Shown here: positions 24,901 to 37,200 of the stretch, piece after piece
Numbering within the stretch: the first letter of the stretch is position 1
Layout: every line of letters begins with the position of its first letter
Source: Toxotes chatareus
Lineage: Eukaryota > Chordata > Actinopteri > Toxotidae
Direction: 5' to 3'
NCBI GenBank assembly: GCA_016801885.1
Contig: CM028897.1
Span: 316,001-380,000 of the forward strand
Length of the DNA stretch: 64,000 nt
The notes under the pieces: generated by a model
The model's input: the letters and a program-made list of their open reading frames with translations, nothing else
Database searches by the model: none
Told to the model about the DNA's origin: nothing
Translations under genes and position numbers: made by a program

Positions 24901-26014
24901 GACCAACTGGACCAACTGGACCAACCACCATGGACTGAGAGACAGACAGATGGAGAGAGAGGAAGTCACAGACAGGCAGACAGACAGGCGGACAGACAGG
25001 TGGACAGACAGGTGGACAGACAGGCTACCTGGACAGATGTTGAGTGTTGAACAGTTCTCTGTCTCCTCTGAAGGACCACTGCAGGCCGAGCGACACTCAG
25101 GAGGACTGGAGCAGACTCTCTCTCTCTTCCTGACTCCACCCTGTCCACAGGTGACCGAGCAGGGTGACCAGGGGGCCCACAAGCCCCACCCCTTAGCTAC
25201 ACACACACACACAGAAGATTTCTGTGACCAGTGTGTGTGTGTGTGTGTGCGTGTGAGTGAGTGTGTGAGTGAGTGTGTGAGTGTGTATGTGTGTGTGTGT
25301 ACCATCACAGCAGGTGCCGCTGCACGGCTCCGTCTGCAGTTTGTCTTCAGGATTCGCACACTCTGATTGGCCGATCCCAAAACACTTCCTGCTCCTCTGC
25401 CTCACCCCCTCCCCACACAGGACGTTACACTGTGACCATGGCGACCAGGGAGACCACACAGGAGGACTGAACACACACACACACACACAGAAAACACGGG
25501 GGGCGTTTTTGAATGGAAAGAGCATCAGACTACCACAGTGATGCATTGTGGGATGTTTGTAGCTTTAATGTTGTTAGTGTCATGTCCGTGTCCTCGCGTC
25601 AGCCACGTGTCCATCAGAGTGTCCACGCTGATGCTGTGACTTTTGTTTTTCCACCGTTAAACTAGAAAAAGTGAATTAAATAAACTAAATTCACTTTGTT
25701 CACACGTTTAAACGGTTTAAAGAGTTTCTGTGTGTGTGTGTGTGTGTGTGCGTGCGTGCACACTGACCCACAGGACTGACACGCTCCGTCTGTTGCCTGG
25801 TAACCATAGTGAGGATTCTGACAGCATTCGTCTTCGTCCACCTCGCCGAGCTCGTCATCACACTGACCTGAGGTCAGGTCAAAACGTGCAAAACACCGCA
25901 CACACTCTGTGTTCGCACACACACACACACACACGGTCAAATAGAACCTGAACACTGACAAGAAAACTGCGTTACAGCTGTGTTGTGTTATCATTCAGGA
26001 GAGTCAGCTGTTTC

Positions 26015-26087
<73 letters not shown>

Positions 26088-26699
26088 GGGGAACAGATCC
26101 AGGATTGCGACACAGGGGAAAGTTTGTTGTTTCCAATCAGAAGTTACACAATTTTCAGGCCACACACTGTTTTCTGATTTTGAAACGTTTAACCCCCCCC
26201 CCCCACACACACACACACACACACACACAGAGCCAATCACAGCCAATCAGAGCGCTTCCATGTCCACAGCAGTGAACAAACATGCTGCTGGACTCGAGGG
26301 CAGCTTTCAGTTGTCCTCTGTGTCTTCGTGTGGACCCCGTCTGTCTGTGATTAGAGCTCATTAGTATCTGGATCCAGTTAAACCTTCAGTTAAATAACAA
26401 TAAGACTGAAGTCGCTGAAACCAGATCTGAGCTTCAGCTGCTTCATCAGCAGCAGCTCGAGGTCTCAGGTCCAGACTTAGATCTGATATAAGTCTGGGTT
26501 TTTGCTGAGTCAGCAGTTCACAGACTGAGGTCGGGACCGGAATCAAAAGCATTTTCATTGAACTCTGATTATTAATCAGAGCAAACAGCACAACGAAGAA
26601 ACACTGAAAAGGTTTTTAAAAACAAACGGACTGAAACACAGACTGACCTGAACACTCCACAGAAACCAGCAGCAGAACCAGAACCTGCAGAACCTCCAT
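21985..26699 (-). CDS. cfp: Properdin (complement factor P) with eight TSRs plus TSR0
   Basis: Positive regulator of the alternative complement pathway that stabilises the C3bBb convertase; secreted. Exons in transcript order: 26648-26699 (signal peptide MEVLQVLVLLLVSVECS), 25768-25906 (cysteine-rich TSR0, ending CQSCG), 25303-25466 (TSR1), 25029-25196 (TSR2), 24731-24934 (TSR3-like), 24479-24646 (TSR4-like), 24012-24203 (second TSR3-like), 23454-23627 (second TSR4-like), 23075-23272 (TSR5), 22574-22685 and 21985-22120 (TSR6 and tail). Phases agree throughout, total 568 residues; human properdin has six TSRs after TSR0. Most repeats show the WxxWxxW and CSxSC/CxVTC patterns of thrombospondin type 1 repeats. 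The internal TSR exons are all phase 1-1, which permits exon duplication: the TSR3/TSR4 pair appears twice. The alternative call, another TSR protein, is unlikely given TSR0 and the divergent split TSR6 (NPPCGG...). Confidence 0.9.
22165..22380 (-). mobile_element. 3' end of a LINE retrotransposon (Rex/RTE-like tail)
   Basis: Located in the last properdin intron. It starts with a tandem AATAAG run and continues AAATCCTTTATTAGTCCCTC and AGTGGGGAAATTGCA. This is the reverse of the well-known fish LINE/SINE 3' terminus (GGGGACTAATAAAGG followed by a short-repeat tail). A poly(A) and (TAAA)n stretch lies at its other side. Only the 3' terminus is left. Confidence 0.6.
26018..26084. repeat. (TG)n microsatellite
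   Basis: About 33 uninterrupted TG dinucleotides in the first properdin intron. A C-run plus (CA)n lies at 26192-26229. Confidence 0.95.
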
Positions 26700-28026
26700 G
26701 TTCTCCTGCTGCTGCAAAGACCTGAAGTCGGAGAACTGACGAATGTTGATTCTGTTCTTCTCTTTCGTTTTCCTCAGAACTTGTTTCCAGCCCTGATCCT
26801 CCCTCTGCTGACTCGGTGTGTGTGTCTGTATCTGTGTGTATCTGTGTGTGAGGTAATCATTAAGGCTTCAGACCAGACGAGGCTCAGTCTGCAGCAGAGG
26901 CTCCACACACACAAAAACAAGTTTGTGTATAAATGTGTGATTTCCTGTAAAGTTCATGAGCCTGTAACTGACCTCACATGATGCAACAGGCTGTTAAACA
27001 CACACACACACACTCTGTCAGAGCAGTAAAGTGTGAGCTGAACGTTTCCTTGGTAACGTCTGCATCCTGATGATTAAAACACTGAGCTGTTCCACCTGTT
27101 GGTCTCTGCGATCACAGCATCAAATCGTTTCATCACTGACTTCAGCTCATGAACGAATGAAACGTCTCCTGACTTGATGGCTTCCTGCCTCTGATCCAAA
27201 ATAACTCCCAGGTTCCTCACAGTCGTCCCGGAGGCTAAATGAATGCTATCCACAGACACTGTATGGTTAAACTGTTCCCGAGGCGTTCAGGACCAAACAG
27301 AAGAAAGTTACAGGTCATCCAGGCGTTCATGTCTTTAACACATCTGAGGTATGGCTAACTGCTCTCTGTTTCATGTGATGGATTCTATCACTATCACTCC
27401 ATCTACTATTTTATTGGTAAAGAAACTCATAAAGCTGCAGACACACACATGCTGTATTTACCTGCACAGGTAACATGGGTAATACTGCCACAGGGCAGGA
27501 CCCGTCCTGCTGGCACCTGTCCTGCAGTAAACCCCCCCGCTGGACATCGTCTGACCATCGTTATCAAACTGAACCAGAAACTGCTTCTCACCTGCATCAG
27601 AACTCCGACATCAGACGAGGATTGAACAGAGACCGTCTCTCTTCGGTACCTGATGATAAATAACCCACAGGTTAACAGAAGACGTGGTCAGTGAGGCTGG
27701 TTCTCATCTGGTTTCACAGAGTTCAGGACTTCGTCAGCTCAGATTCAGATGTTAACACAGACCAGGTGTGAGGACTGAAACATTAACAGGTAAAATCAGG
27801 GTCCAGGTTTATTCTGCGATGAAAACTCTGTGGAGGATGGACGTCTGGAAGACCTGGGACCGAAGTGGTCTCTCTGATACGATGTTTCTGCCTGTGAGAT
27901 GTGACATTTAAAAAATAAAGTCAGAAAATGAGCTCGGAGCAGAGTCAGGTTTCACGTCGCTCCTGCTGCTGGAGCAGAGTTCACAGCTTTAATCAAACAG
28001 TCCGATCACAGTTTGTTCTCACTGAC
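26700..28026. other. Gap between the properdin 5' end and the presumed socs7 3' end
   Basis: The first about 100 bp should hold the properdin promoter; I see no clear TATA box. Apart from the LINE remnant at 27074-27345, I recognise nothing. Confidence 0.4.
27074..27345 (-). mobile_element. Degenerate LINE reverse-transcriptase fragment
   Basis: On the minus strand the translation gives CVKDMNAWMTCNFLLFGPE and then, after a frame change, SIHLASGTTVRNLGVILDQ. These match the 'DIxxWMxxNFLxLN' and 'VxNLGVxxD' blocks near the end of the reverse transcriptase of L2/CR1-type LINEs. The block between them is lost and the frame is broken, so it is a dead fragment. Confidence 0.6.
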
Positions 28027-28032
28027 TTTATT
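28027..28032 (-). terminator. socs7: Probable poly(A) signal of socs7
   Basis: AATAAA on the minus strand (TTTATT on plus). It is the first good signal I found downstream of the socs7 stop codon outside the minisatellite, 3.5 kb past the stop. Assignment to socs7 is inferred. Confidence 0.4.
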
Positions 28033-31000
28033 CTTCAGACATCACATGTTCATTCTCAAAATGACTTTTTCCCATAAATTTATGATTTTACTGTTGATAT
28101 AACAACTTTCTCAGAACATCAGAGTTTTGTTCAGTGGCTCAAATCTCCTGTCGCAGGACATGAAGTGAAACTGTCCAATAAAAACACAGGATGAGTGACA
28201 GGGCGGAGCCGTCTTTAACACGGCTCGCTCTGCGCTGCTGAGCTGACAGAGGCCTGCAGAGTCACTGTGGACTCTCAGCTTCCTGCGGAGGAAGTTAAAG
28301 GATCCTGGAGGCGACTCAATGTTTTCGCTAACAGCTGCGTTTCCTTTAGTCCAGCTGCTCAGTGATGACATCAGAAGAGAGGCGGAGTCTCCACATCCCC
28401 TGTCCCTCCCCGGTCGACTCCCCGTGACCCAATCCTGAGAGCCCGGAGGAGGGCGGATCATCTGAAACTCGGCCGTATACAGGACTGAGCTGAGGAAGCT
28501 GATTGGCTGCAGTCTGTGAGTCCAGTTCAAATGTTTGAACGTCCTTCGGTTTCGCCGATCAAGCGTCGAAAAACCACCAGAAAAAACAAAGAACAGAAAA
28601 TAACTGGAGGGAAAGAAGGAGGGAAACATGCCTGTATCACTTCAGTGTTAATGCTGAGCTCCCGTCACATCATCAACACTGGACATTACTGAATAATAAC
28701 TAATAACTCAAAGCTTTTCAATGACAGAGGCTGCATTGTCTCAGTGGTTCTGAGTCTGTCTGTGGTGGTTCTGAGTCTGAGGTGGTCCTGAGTCTGAGGT
28801 GCTCCCGAGTCTGAGGTGGTTCTGAGTCTGAGGTGGTCCTGAGTCTGTCTGTGGTGGTTCTGAGTCTGTGGTGGTTCTGAGTCTGAGGTGGTCCTGAGTC
28901 TGAGGTGCTCCCGAGTCTGTCTGAGGTGGTCCTGAGTCTGAGGTGGTCCTGAGTCAGTCTGAGGTGGTTCTGAGTCTGAGGTGGTCCTGAGTCTGTCTGT
29001 GGTGGTTCTGAGTCTGAGGTGGTCCTGAGTCTGAGGTGGTCCTGAGTCTGAGGTGCTCCCGAGTCTGTGGTGGTTCTGAGTCTGAGGTGGTCCTGAGTCT
29101 GTCTGAGGTGGTTCTGAGTCTGAGGTGGTCCTGAGTCTGTCTGAGGTGGTTCTGAGTCTGTGGTGGTCCTGAGTCTGAGGTGGTTCTGAGTCTGAGATGG
29201 TCCTGAGTCTGAGGTGGTCCTGAGTCTGTCTGAGGTGGTCCTGAGTCTGAGGTGGTCCTGAGTCTGTCTGAGGTGGTCCTGAGTCTGTCTGTGGTGGTTC
29301 TAAGTCTGAGGTGGTCCTGAGTCGGAGGTGGTTCTGAGTCTGTCAGTGGTGGTCCTGAGTCTGTGGTGGTTCTGAGTCTGAGGTGGTCCTGAGTCTGTCT
29401 GTGGTGGTCCTGAGTCTGAGGTGGTTCTGAGTCTGTGGTGGTCCTGAGTCTGAGGTGGTCCTGAGTCTGTCTGAGGTGGTTCTGAGTCTGAGGTGGTCCT
29501 GAGTCTGTCTGTGGTGGTTCTGAGTCTGTGGTGGTTCTGAGTCTGAGGTGGTCCTGAGTCTGAGGTGGTCCTGAGTCTGTCTGTGGTGGTCCTGAGTCTG
29601 AGGTGGTTATGAGTCTGTGGTGGTTCTGAGTCTGAGGTGGTCCTGAGTCTGAGGTGCTCCCGAGTCTGTGGTGGTTCTGAGTCTGAGGTGGTCCTGAGTC
29701 TGTCTGAGGTGGTTCTGAGTCTGAGGTGGTCCTGAGTCTGTCTGTGGTGGTCCTGAGTCTGAGGTGGTTCTGAGTCTGTGGTGGTTCTGAGTCTGAGGTG
29801 GTCCTGAGTCTGTGGTGGTCCTGAGTCTGAGGTGGTTCTGAGTCTGTGGTGGTCCTGAGTCTGAGGTGGTCCTGAGTCTGAGGTGGTTCTGAGTCTGAGG
29901 TGGTCCTGAGTCTGAGGTGGTCCTGAGTCTGTGGTGGTTCTGAGTCTGAGGTGGTCCTGAGTCTGTCTGAGGTGGTCCTGAGTCTGAGGTGGTCCTGAGT
30001 CTGTCTGAGGTGGTCCTGAGTCTGAGGTGGTCCTGAGTCTGAGGTGGTCCTGAGTCTGTGGTGGTTCTGAGTCTGAGGTGGTTCTGAGTCTGAGGTGGTC
30101 CTGAGTCTGAGGTGGTTCTGAGTCTGAGGTGGTCCTGAGTCTGTGGTGGTTCTGAGTCTGAGGTGGTCCTGAGTCTGAGGTGGTCCTGAGTCTGTCTGAG
30201 GTGGTTCTGAGTCTGAGGTGGTCCTGAGTCTGAGGTGGTCCTGAGTCTGAGGTGGTCCTGAGTCTGTCTGAGGTGGTTCTGAGTCTGAGGTGGTCCTGAG
30301 TCTGTCTGTGGTGGTCCTGAGTCTGAGGTGGTTCTGAGTCTGTGGTGGTCCTGAGTCTGAGGTGGTCCTGAGTCTGTCTGAGGTGGTTCTGAGTCTGAGG
30401 TGGTCCTGAGTCTGTCTGTGGTGGTTCTGAGTCTGTGGTGGTTCTGAGTCTGAGGTGGTCCTGAGTCTGTCTGTGGTGGTCCTGAGTCTGAGGTGGTTAT
30501 GAGTCTGTGGTGGTTCTGAGTCTGAGGTGGTCCTGAGTCTGAGGTGCTCCCGAGTCTGTGGTGGTTCTGAGTCTGAGGTGGTCCTGAGTCTGTCTGAGGT
30601 GGTCCTGAGTCTGAGGTGGTTCTGAGTCTGTGGTGGTTCTGAGTCTGAGGTGGTCCTGAGTCTGTGGTGGTCCTGAGTCTGAGGTGGTTCTGAGTCTGAG
30701 GTGGTTCTGAGTCTGTGGTGGTTCTGAGTCTGAGGTGGTCCTGAGTCTGAGGTGGTCCTGAGTCTGAGGTGGTTCTGAGTCTGAGGTGGTCCTGAGTCTG
30801 AGGTGGTTCTGAGTCTGAGGTGGTCCTGAGTCTGAGGTGGTCCTGAGTCTGTGGTGGTTCTGAGTCTGAGGTGGTCCTGAGTCTGTCTGAGGTGGTCCTG
30901 AGTCTGTCTGAGGTGGTCCTGAGTCTGAGGTGGTTCTGAGTCTGAGGTGGTCCTGAGTCTGAGGTGGTCCTGAGTCTGTGGTGGTTCTGAGTCTGAGGTG

Positions 31001-31534
31001 GTTCTGAGTCTGAGGTGGTCCTGAGTCTGAGGTGGTCCTGAGTCTGTGGTGGTTCTGAGTCTGAGGTGGTCCTGAGTCTGAGGTGGTCCTGAGTCTGTCT
31101 GAGGTGGTCCTGAGTCTGAGGTGGTCCTGAGTCTGTCTGAGGTGGTCCTGAGTCTGAGGTGGTCCTGAGTCTGAGGTGGTTCTGAGTCTGAGGTGGTCCT
31201 GAGTCTGAGGTGGTCCTGAGTCTGTGGTGGTTCTGAGTCTGAGGTGGTTCTGAGTCTGAGGTGGTCCTGAGTCTGAGGTGGTTCTGAGTCTGAGGTGGTC
31301 CTGAGTCTGTGGTGGTTCTGAGTCTGAGGTGGTCCTGCACTTGCTTGATGAATCCCTGTCGACTTTGTGTGGCTGGTATGAAAAAGCTGAATTTAATAGG
31401 CTGAATGCAGCAGAGGAGACCTGAGAGCTGAGAACCAATCAGATCGCACGTACAGGTGTTTAAAGAGCTTCCTGCTGTGTCCTGCGCTCACAGATTACAG
31501 TGTGGCTGACTCACGTCGTCCTCGGGCTCCGGTG
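28033..31534 (-). other. socs7: Probable long 3' UTR of socs7
   Basis: From the TAA at 31535 to the AATAAA at 28027-28032. It contains the 2.6-kb minisatellite and a 172-codon open frame at 28111-28629 (minus) that matches no family I know and that I regard as chance. Confidence 0.4.
28744..31336. repeat. 2.6-kb minisatellite, 16/20-bp unit
   Basis: Tandem array of CTGAGTCTGAGGTGGT plus C or T, with a second unit carrying an extra CTGT or CTGA (TCTGTCTG). It holds well over one hundred copies; unit variants (GGTGGTC, GGTGGTT, GGTGCTCCCG) alternate irregularly and form higher-order blocks. The very long minus-strand open frames here (PPQTQDHLRLRTT-type) come from the 16-bp period and are not genes. 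Confidence 0.95.
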
Positions 31535-32256
31535 TTACGTCTGGGACTGGACGCCCGGCCGGCTGCTCCGCTCCGGGCCCCTGTCCTTCAGCGTCGGGCT
31601 GATCTCCTCCTCGGGGTCGTAGTAATAAAACTTCCTCAGGTAGGCGATCAGAGGCCTGAGGACAGAGCGGAGGAAACATGGCGTCAAAGATCAGGTCAGA
31701 GAGAGAACAGGTGAGACAGGTCCAGACTGTTCCCACAGAGACACAAAGACCAGCATCCAGTCTCAGTGCTGCCGTCCAGGCGGGGTCAGAGGTCGCTGAC
31801 CTCCGTGAGACTTACCCTCAGATACAGGTCCAGACTAGAACCTGATGACCTGCGATAAACACTGATGGCTGACTCACTGCTGAGTCACAGTTTGGATCAG
31901 CTGAGTCATTAAACATCGTTCGTCAGGCCAGCTTTATTTCTACAGAACAGAGTCCTTTCAGAGGTTACCTCAGGTCACTGTCCATACAGAGCAGGTTCAC
32001 ACTGAACTCTGGGTAATCTGATCAGCAGAGAGCAGAGGAAAGTGTCCCTGTAACGGACAGAACTCTGGACCTGAACCCGGCTCACATGCTCAGGACACAG
32101 ACGTGGACTCACGTGGGCAGCGGCAGCTCCTGGATGTGGTCGATACGGACGAGCTGTCTGATGCAGAAGCGGCAGAGATGCTGCAGAGACTTCACGCTGC
32201 TGAACCTGGAGACAGGGTACAGGAGCTGGACCGGGGTTGGCGGCAGACCTGAGGAC

Positions 32257-32292
<36 letters not shown>

Positions 32293-33383
32293 TATGTGCA
32301 CTGATGATGGTGATGACGAGACCGCGTACCAGGAGAAGTGTCACATGAAGACTCAAGCATACTTGGACTGGGACAGCTGTCCAAATGTCCTGCCACCTGT
32401 CGCTGGTTCTCACCTTAGTTCATGACCCCTCTGCTCAGACTGACAGGTGACAGGTATGTGTTGTCCCAGGTGATCAAACCTGCTTTAGTGAGTAAATATT
32501 CTGAACTCAGCTCTGACTGAAGTTTGTCTTCTTCACTGATGAGGATGAAGATTTTAACCAGTGTCTCTGTAAACGTGTTAGTATCAGTGTTCGGCTGCAC
32601 GCCGTGGATCCAGTGACGTCTCAGAGACGCAGACACAGGACAGAGTGTGGTCACGTGACAACACCTGAGCACACTGTACAAGGCTCGCTTACAAAAGCTA
32701 AGTGAGCGTTTCCTCGCTCCAAGTATACACCTGTGAGGTGAGGAGGCAGACAGGAGACAGACCGGAGACAGACAGGAGGCAGACAGGAGGCAGACAGGAG
32801 ACAGACAGGAGGCAGACAGGAGGCAGACAGAGCTGATTGGCTGGTTGGTTACCGGGGACTCTGGAGCGCAGGAAGTAGAGGAACTTCCCGTTCTTGGAGT
32901 GCATGATGGCTCTCTCTATGAACTCCACCACAGAGTGACAGCGGTCCTCGAACTTCGGATGACACCACAGACTGAAGGTTCCTGAAGGACAGAGAGGGAC
33001 GGAGCTACAGAGCAGCCACGGTTCTTTATGCTTTATGCTGTTAAGCTGGACATACACAGGTTGTTTCCCTGCACCTGAGTAACTGTGTGTGACTCTACAC
33101 AGTGAGAATGTGGAGATGTGTTTTCTACCACAGGGGGGCGCACTCATGCTTTGTGAAGAGAGTCTGCAGACATCAGACATCACTGTTACACCACAGTGTG
33201 TGTGTGTGTGTTACCTCTGTAGTGCTCCATGCGTGTGTGGTGTGTGACTCCCTGAGACCTGAAGCTCAGACTCAGGATGTATCGAGGATCTGAACTGTCT
33301 CGGACCAGAAACGATCCGTCAGGTTTCCCCTTCAGCTTCATCTCTGCGTCCTCCCAGTTCATCGGCCCCCAGTACCAACCACA

Positions 33384-33414
<31 letters not shown>

Positions 33415-34258
33415 GTGTCTGTCAGTCAAAATGCAGGGATTAAAAGTCCATTATGAAAAAAACTTTAATTCATAATTTCATTTTTTTCTGAAGTTCACAG
33501 TCACTGATCATCAGAAACACTCTCCCTCCACAGCTCATTTTAACTGTGTGAAACATATTTAGAGCTCGTCTCACTGATGTTGTGTTTGTGAACTGGCTGA
33601 AGCTCATAAAGACAAATCTCTGTTCGTATGATTTGATGTTAGCTGTGTGTAAACATCTCCTTCGGTGTGGAGTCGATGAATTTTCCTCCTTCTCATATAA
33701 CAAAGACATAAAGCTTCAGAGGGCCCAGACGTGGCCCTGGGCCCCACCTTCTCCAGTTCTCTGAGGCTGGTGGCGAAGCTGCTGGCGTCGGGTCGACTGA
33801 GGGGGCAGCGGGAGGCGAGTCGGGGCGGGAGGTGCTGACCGTCGGGGCGCAGAGGGACCGGCCTCGGTAAACCTCGCAGGAAGGTGTCTGATCAACACAC
33901 AGAGCAAACACGTGTCAGACCTGACATTTAACTCACCTCTCGTCACACTCTCGTGGATGTTAGCGTCCCTCGTCGTGTGTCGTGGTCTGTCTTCGTGCTG
34001 GGAGGCTGAGCTCTCTGAGCCTCTGCTTAAAGATCAGCTGTTTCTAACTAACGAGGTCCACCACTGAACCAATGACAGAACAAAAGGTAATGTGGGCGTG
34101 GCCTCTGCAGGCGGAGGGGAAACGACACTTCCGTCTGTTAACGAGCTGATGGATGTTAGTCCAACAGCTCTTCAGCCTTTTCAACCCTCCATCCACAGGC
34201 AGAGCTGTCCTGGGATCAGATACACTCTGAAGCTCAGAGCCTGGCAGACAAACTGTCC

Positions 34259-34295
<37 letters not shown>

Positions 34296-37200
34296 CACCG
34301 TTGAGGCTCAGGCTGTGTTGGATGGTGCTGAGGGAGGGGGGCAGGGCCAGCGGGCGGGGGGGCAGAGACTGCATCGACGCCCCCACACTGCGCTCCATGA
34401 ACGGGCCTTGGTGCTGAGGAGGACCGCCAAAGTCATCTGGACCAACGAGACAAAAAAACACTGGTGTCAGAGTCAGGTGACCCGAGAGTCAGCTGAGAGG
34501 ACGGAGGACACAAGCACAGAGGAAGAGAAAGAAGCAGCAGTAAAGTACCGAGCAGACTGAGGCTCCGTCTGGGTGGGGGAGGAGGAGTCGGGGGGTGGAG
34601 GGAGTTCCCCCCTCTCCGAGAAATATCCACATCAACCAGAGACACCGTCTCACCTGGACACACACATTTCATAACACACACACACACACATAGAAGAAGA
34701 GAAATGTTAGAGAAGTGAGAAGATGTTAGTGTTCAACAACAGCAGGAAGAAGACGGGGGGCACGCAGGTGGGACAGGTGCTGATGTCCCGTCTGCACAGC
34801 CAGTTCAGCACCCGATGGATTTCTCATCATCGATGGAAACATCTGTGAAATTTAACGACCGATTTCCTGAAACTCCGCCGACGTCACGTTCACAGAGAGA
34901 CGAGAAAACACACTGGACACTGTTTACGTCCAAGCTGCTGCAGGACTCAGGTCTGGACTCTTTCCTGGGGAGCCGTCTGAGCTTAGTGACCTCGCAGAGT
35001 CCGGAGGTTCGTCCAGATGAGTCCGGGAGTGTGAGACGAGCTCCTGTCCTCAGTGAGACGCACTGCGAAGCCTTCAGTCCCCCTAACTTCAGATCAGCTT
35101 CACAGTCCACACGAGTCAGAGAAACGAGCACACGCACACGCACGCACGCACACACGCACGCACGCACACACACACACGCACGCACCCACACACACGCACA
35201 CACACACGCACGCACACACACACGCACGCACGCACGCACCCACAACAATAAACCCGAGCACTCCTCTCTGCTGATCAGAGAGCTGCTGCGTCCCTGAGAA
35301 GCACCTGAGAGACAACCGGTCACACGGGCAGGTAAAAATACCTCACCTGTGCAGACGCGCACACACAGACACACACACACAGCCTATATTTAGACTTACC
35401 AGTGAAAGCAGGAGTGAAGGACACTGGAGAGAAGGCGCTGTGAGGCCGGGACACCTGCAGCCTGAGGACACATCAGAGAGCTCAGCTTTACCTGAGAGTT
35501 ACTGCAGCAGCTTCATCACCACCACCATCATCATCACTCTGTGGACGCCTCAGGTCCAGGTCCTGCTTTCAGACTAATCCTATGTAAACTCGGTGCGTGT
35601 GGAGGAGGTCATACGAGTCCGTGTGGTGTTTCTGTTATTCTGTCCACCCTCCTCAACAGGTGTCGGCTGTCTCAGGTTCAGAGTTGCTGCTGTTCTCACC
35701 TGTACAGTAAACTGTGTTTCTGACAGCGACATTTAGTTTCCACGGTAACCAGCTAGCAGCAGGTGAGACAGACAGTGACATTACAGTCTCACCTGTCCAA
35801 AAAGAAAAGGACACCTGACACACACCTGAGCAATCAAAGACGCTGTGCTCCCACACCTTATCATCACTGTTGCCATGGAGACAAGCACTGCTCAGCATCA
35901 GACTCAGGAAGTTTCAACTGTTGAGTGAAATGATGCTGTCACCATGGCAACACGTCAGTCTCTCCCTCCCCCTCCTGAGGAGTGAGGATGTTTGTTTGGC
36001 TTAGTTTGAGTTCAGAGTTAAACACTGACCTGAGACCAGCTCTAACAAAATAACAGAAACACCTCCCACAGCTTTCAGCTCTTTTTAATTCTTCTGTTTT
36101 ATTTTCTGTCGCCTGAGGACAGAAATCTTCTCGGGTGTCTCGTGAAGAGCAGAACTGTCACACTGATCATTTCCATTACTGATTATTCTATCTGATTTAT
36201 CAACTGTTAAGGATTTGAAACCTAACAAAGCGTCCTCTTCTGTCCCAGACCCACTGAGACTCTGACAGGAAACAAACACAGCAAAGCTTTAACTGCAGAT
36301 TCTTACTCAGCCAATCAACAGTTTGATGGACTGACTAATACCTGCAGCTGGAAAACAGATGTGAAGTGACGTGACTCTGCTGATTCTGTCCAATGATTGT
36401 TGCACTGGATCAGATTTTCATGTTTTTCCCACAGTGACAGATTTTAGAAAAAAACTGTTACTCGTCTTATTATTAGTCTTATTAAGATTATTAGAATAAT
36501 CCATCAGGTCCAGGCTTGTTCCTGATACAACAGGAAACGAGACAGCTGTGTCATCATCATCATCATCATCCTCACTGTGATGATGCTTCCCTCCACAGAC
36601 TGAGCTGGAAACCATCCTCAGCTGCAGCTCAGGTGTCTCAGTCGCTGAGTTTGTTTCTTCATCTTTACTTTTCATGATCAACTGAACTAAACAAAGAGTT
36701 TTTAAAAACCTATGATGTAAACAATCATCAGCTGATCCGACGTAAACACAGTCTGTCGTTATGGTGTTTCCAATTTTTTGTCCACCCCTCTGAGGTCATC
36801 AACCTCACAGGACTGTTGTAAGTCTTCTAATCTGTTGTCATAGCGATAAGCTGCTCAGAAAACTCTTCACTAAACTATCGATCAATCAATCAAATAAATA
36901 GAAGTATCAACAGATCACAAACAAGAAAAAGGATCAATGAGTTTTTGACATTTCACAGTTTCAACACTGACTTAAGAACGAATCATCAGAGCCCCCCTCG
37001 TTAGGTGAGTCCCCCTCCCCCCATGCTCTTACCTGCTGCTGTCCTGCTCCGTGTTGCTGCAGGTGGACCCCCACACGTCCAGCAGACTCCCCCCGGATGA
37101 CGTGGACGAGGCCAGGGAGGGCCTCTTGTCCAGCAGCCCCCCTGACCCCCCACTGGAGCTCTTGGTTCTGAACAGTTTGCTGAGTCTGACCTTCAGGGAC

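Noticed and set aside
25201..25300. TG/CA-rich direct repeats around properdin exons as a possible CRISPR-like or regulatory array
   Set aside because: Simple dinucleotide microsatellites without spacers; the organism is a vertebrate.
28111..28629. 172-codon open frame, minus strand
   Set aside because: No recognisable domain, no flanking splice structure, and it lies upstream of the presumed socs7 poly(A) site; more likely UTR sequence.
29607..31438. Open frames of 577 and 313 codons on the minus strand (PPQTQDHLRL-type repeats)
   Set aside because: They arise from the 16/20-bp minisatellite, which leaves several frames open; no start context, no domain, and the region falls in the probable socs7 3' UTR.
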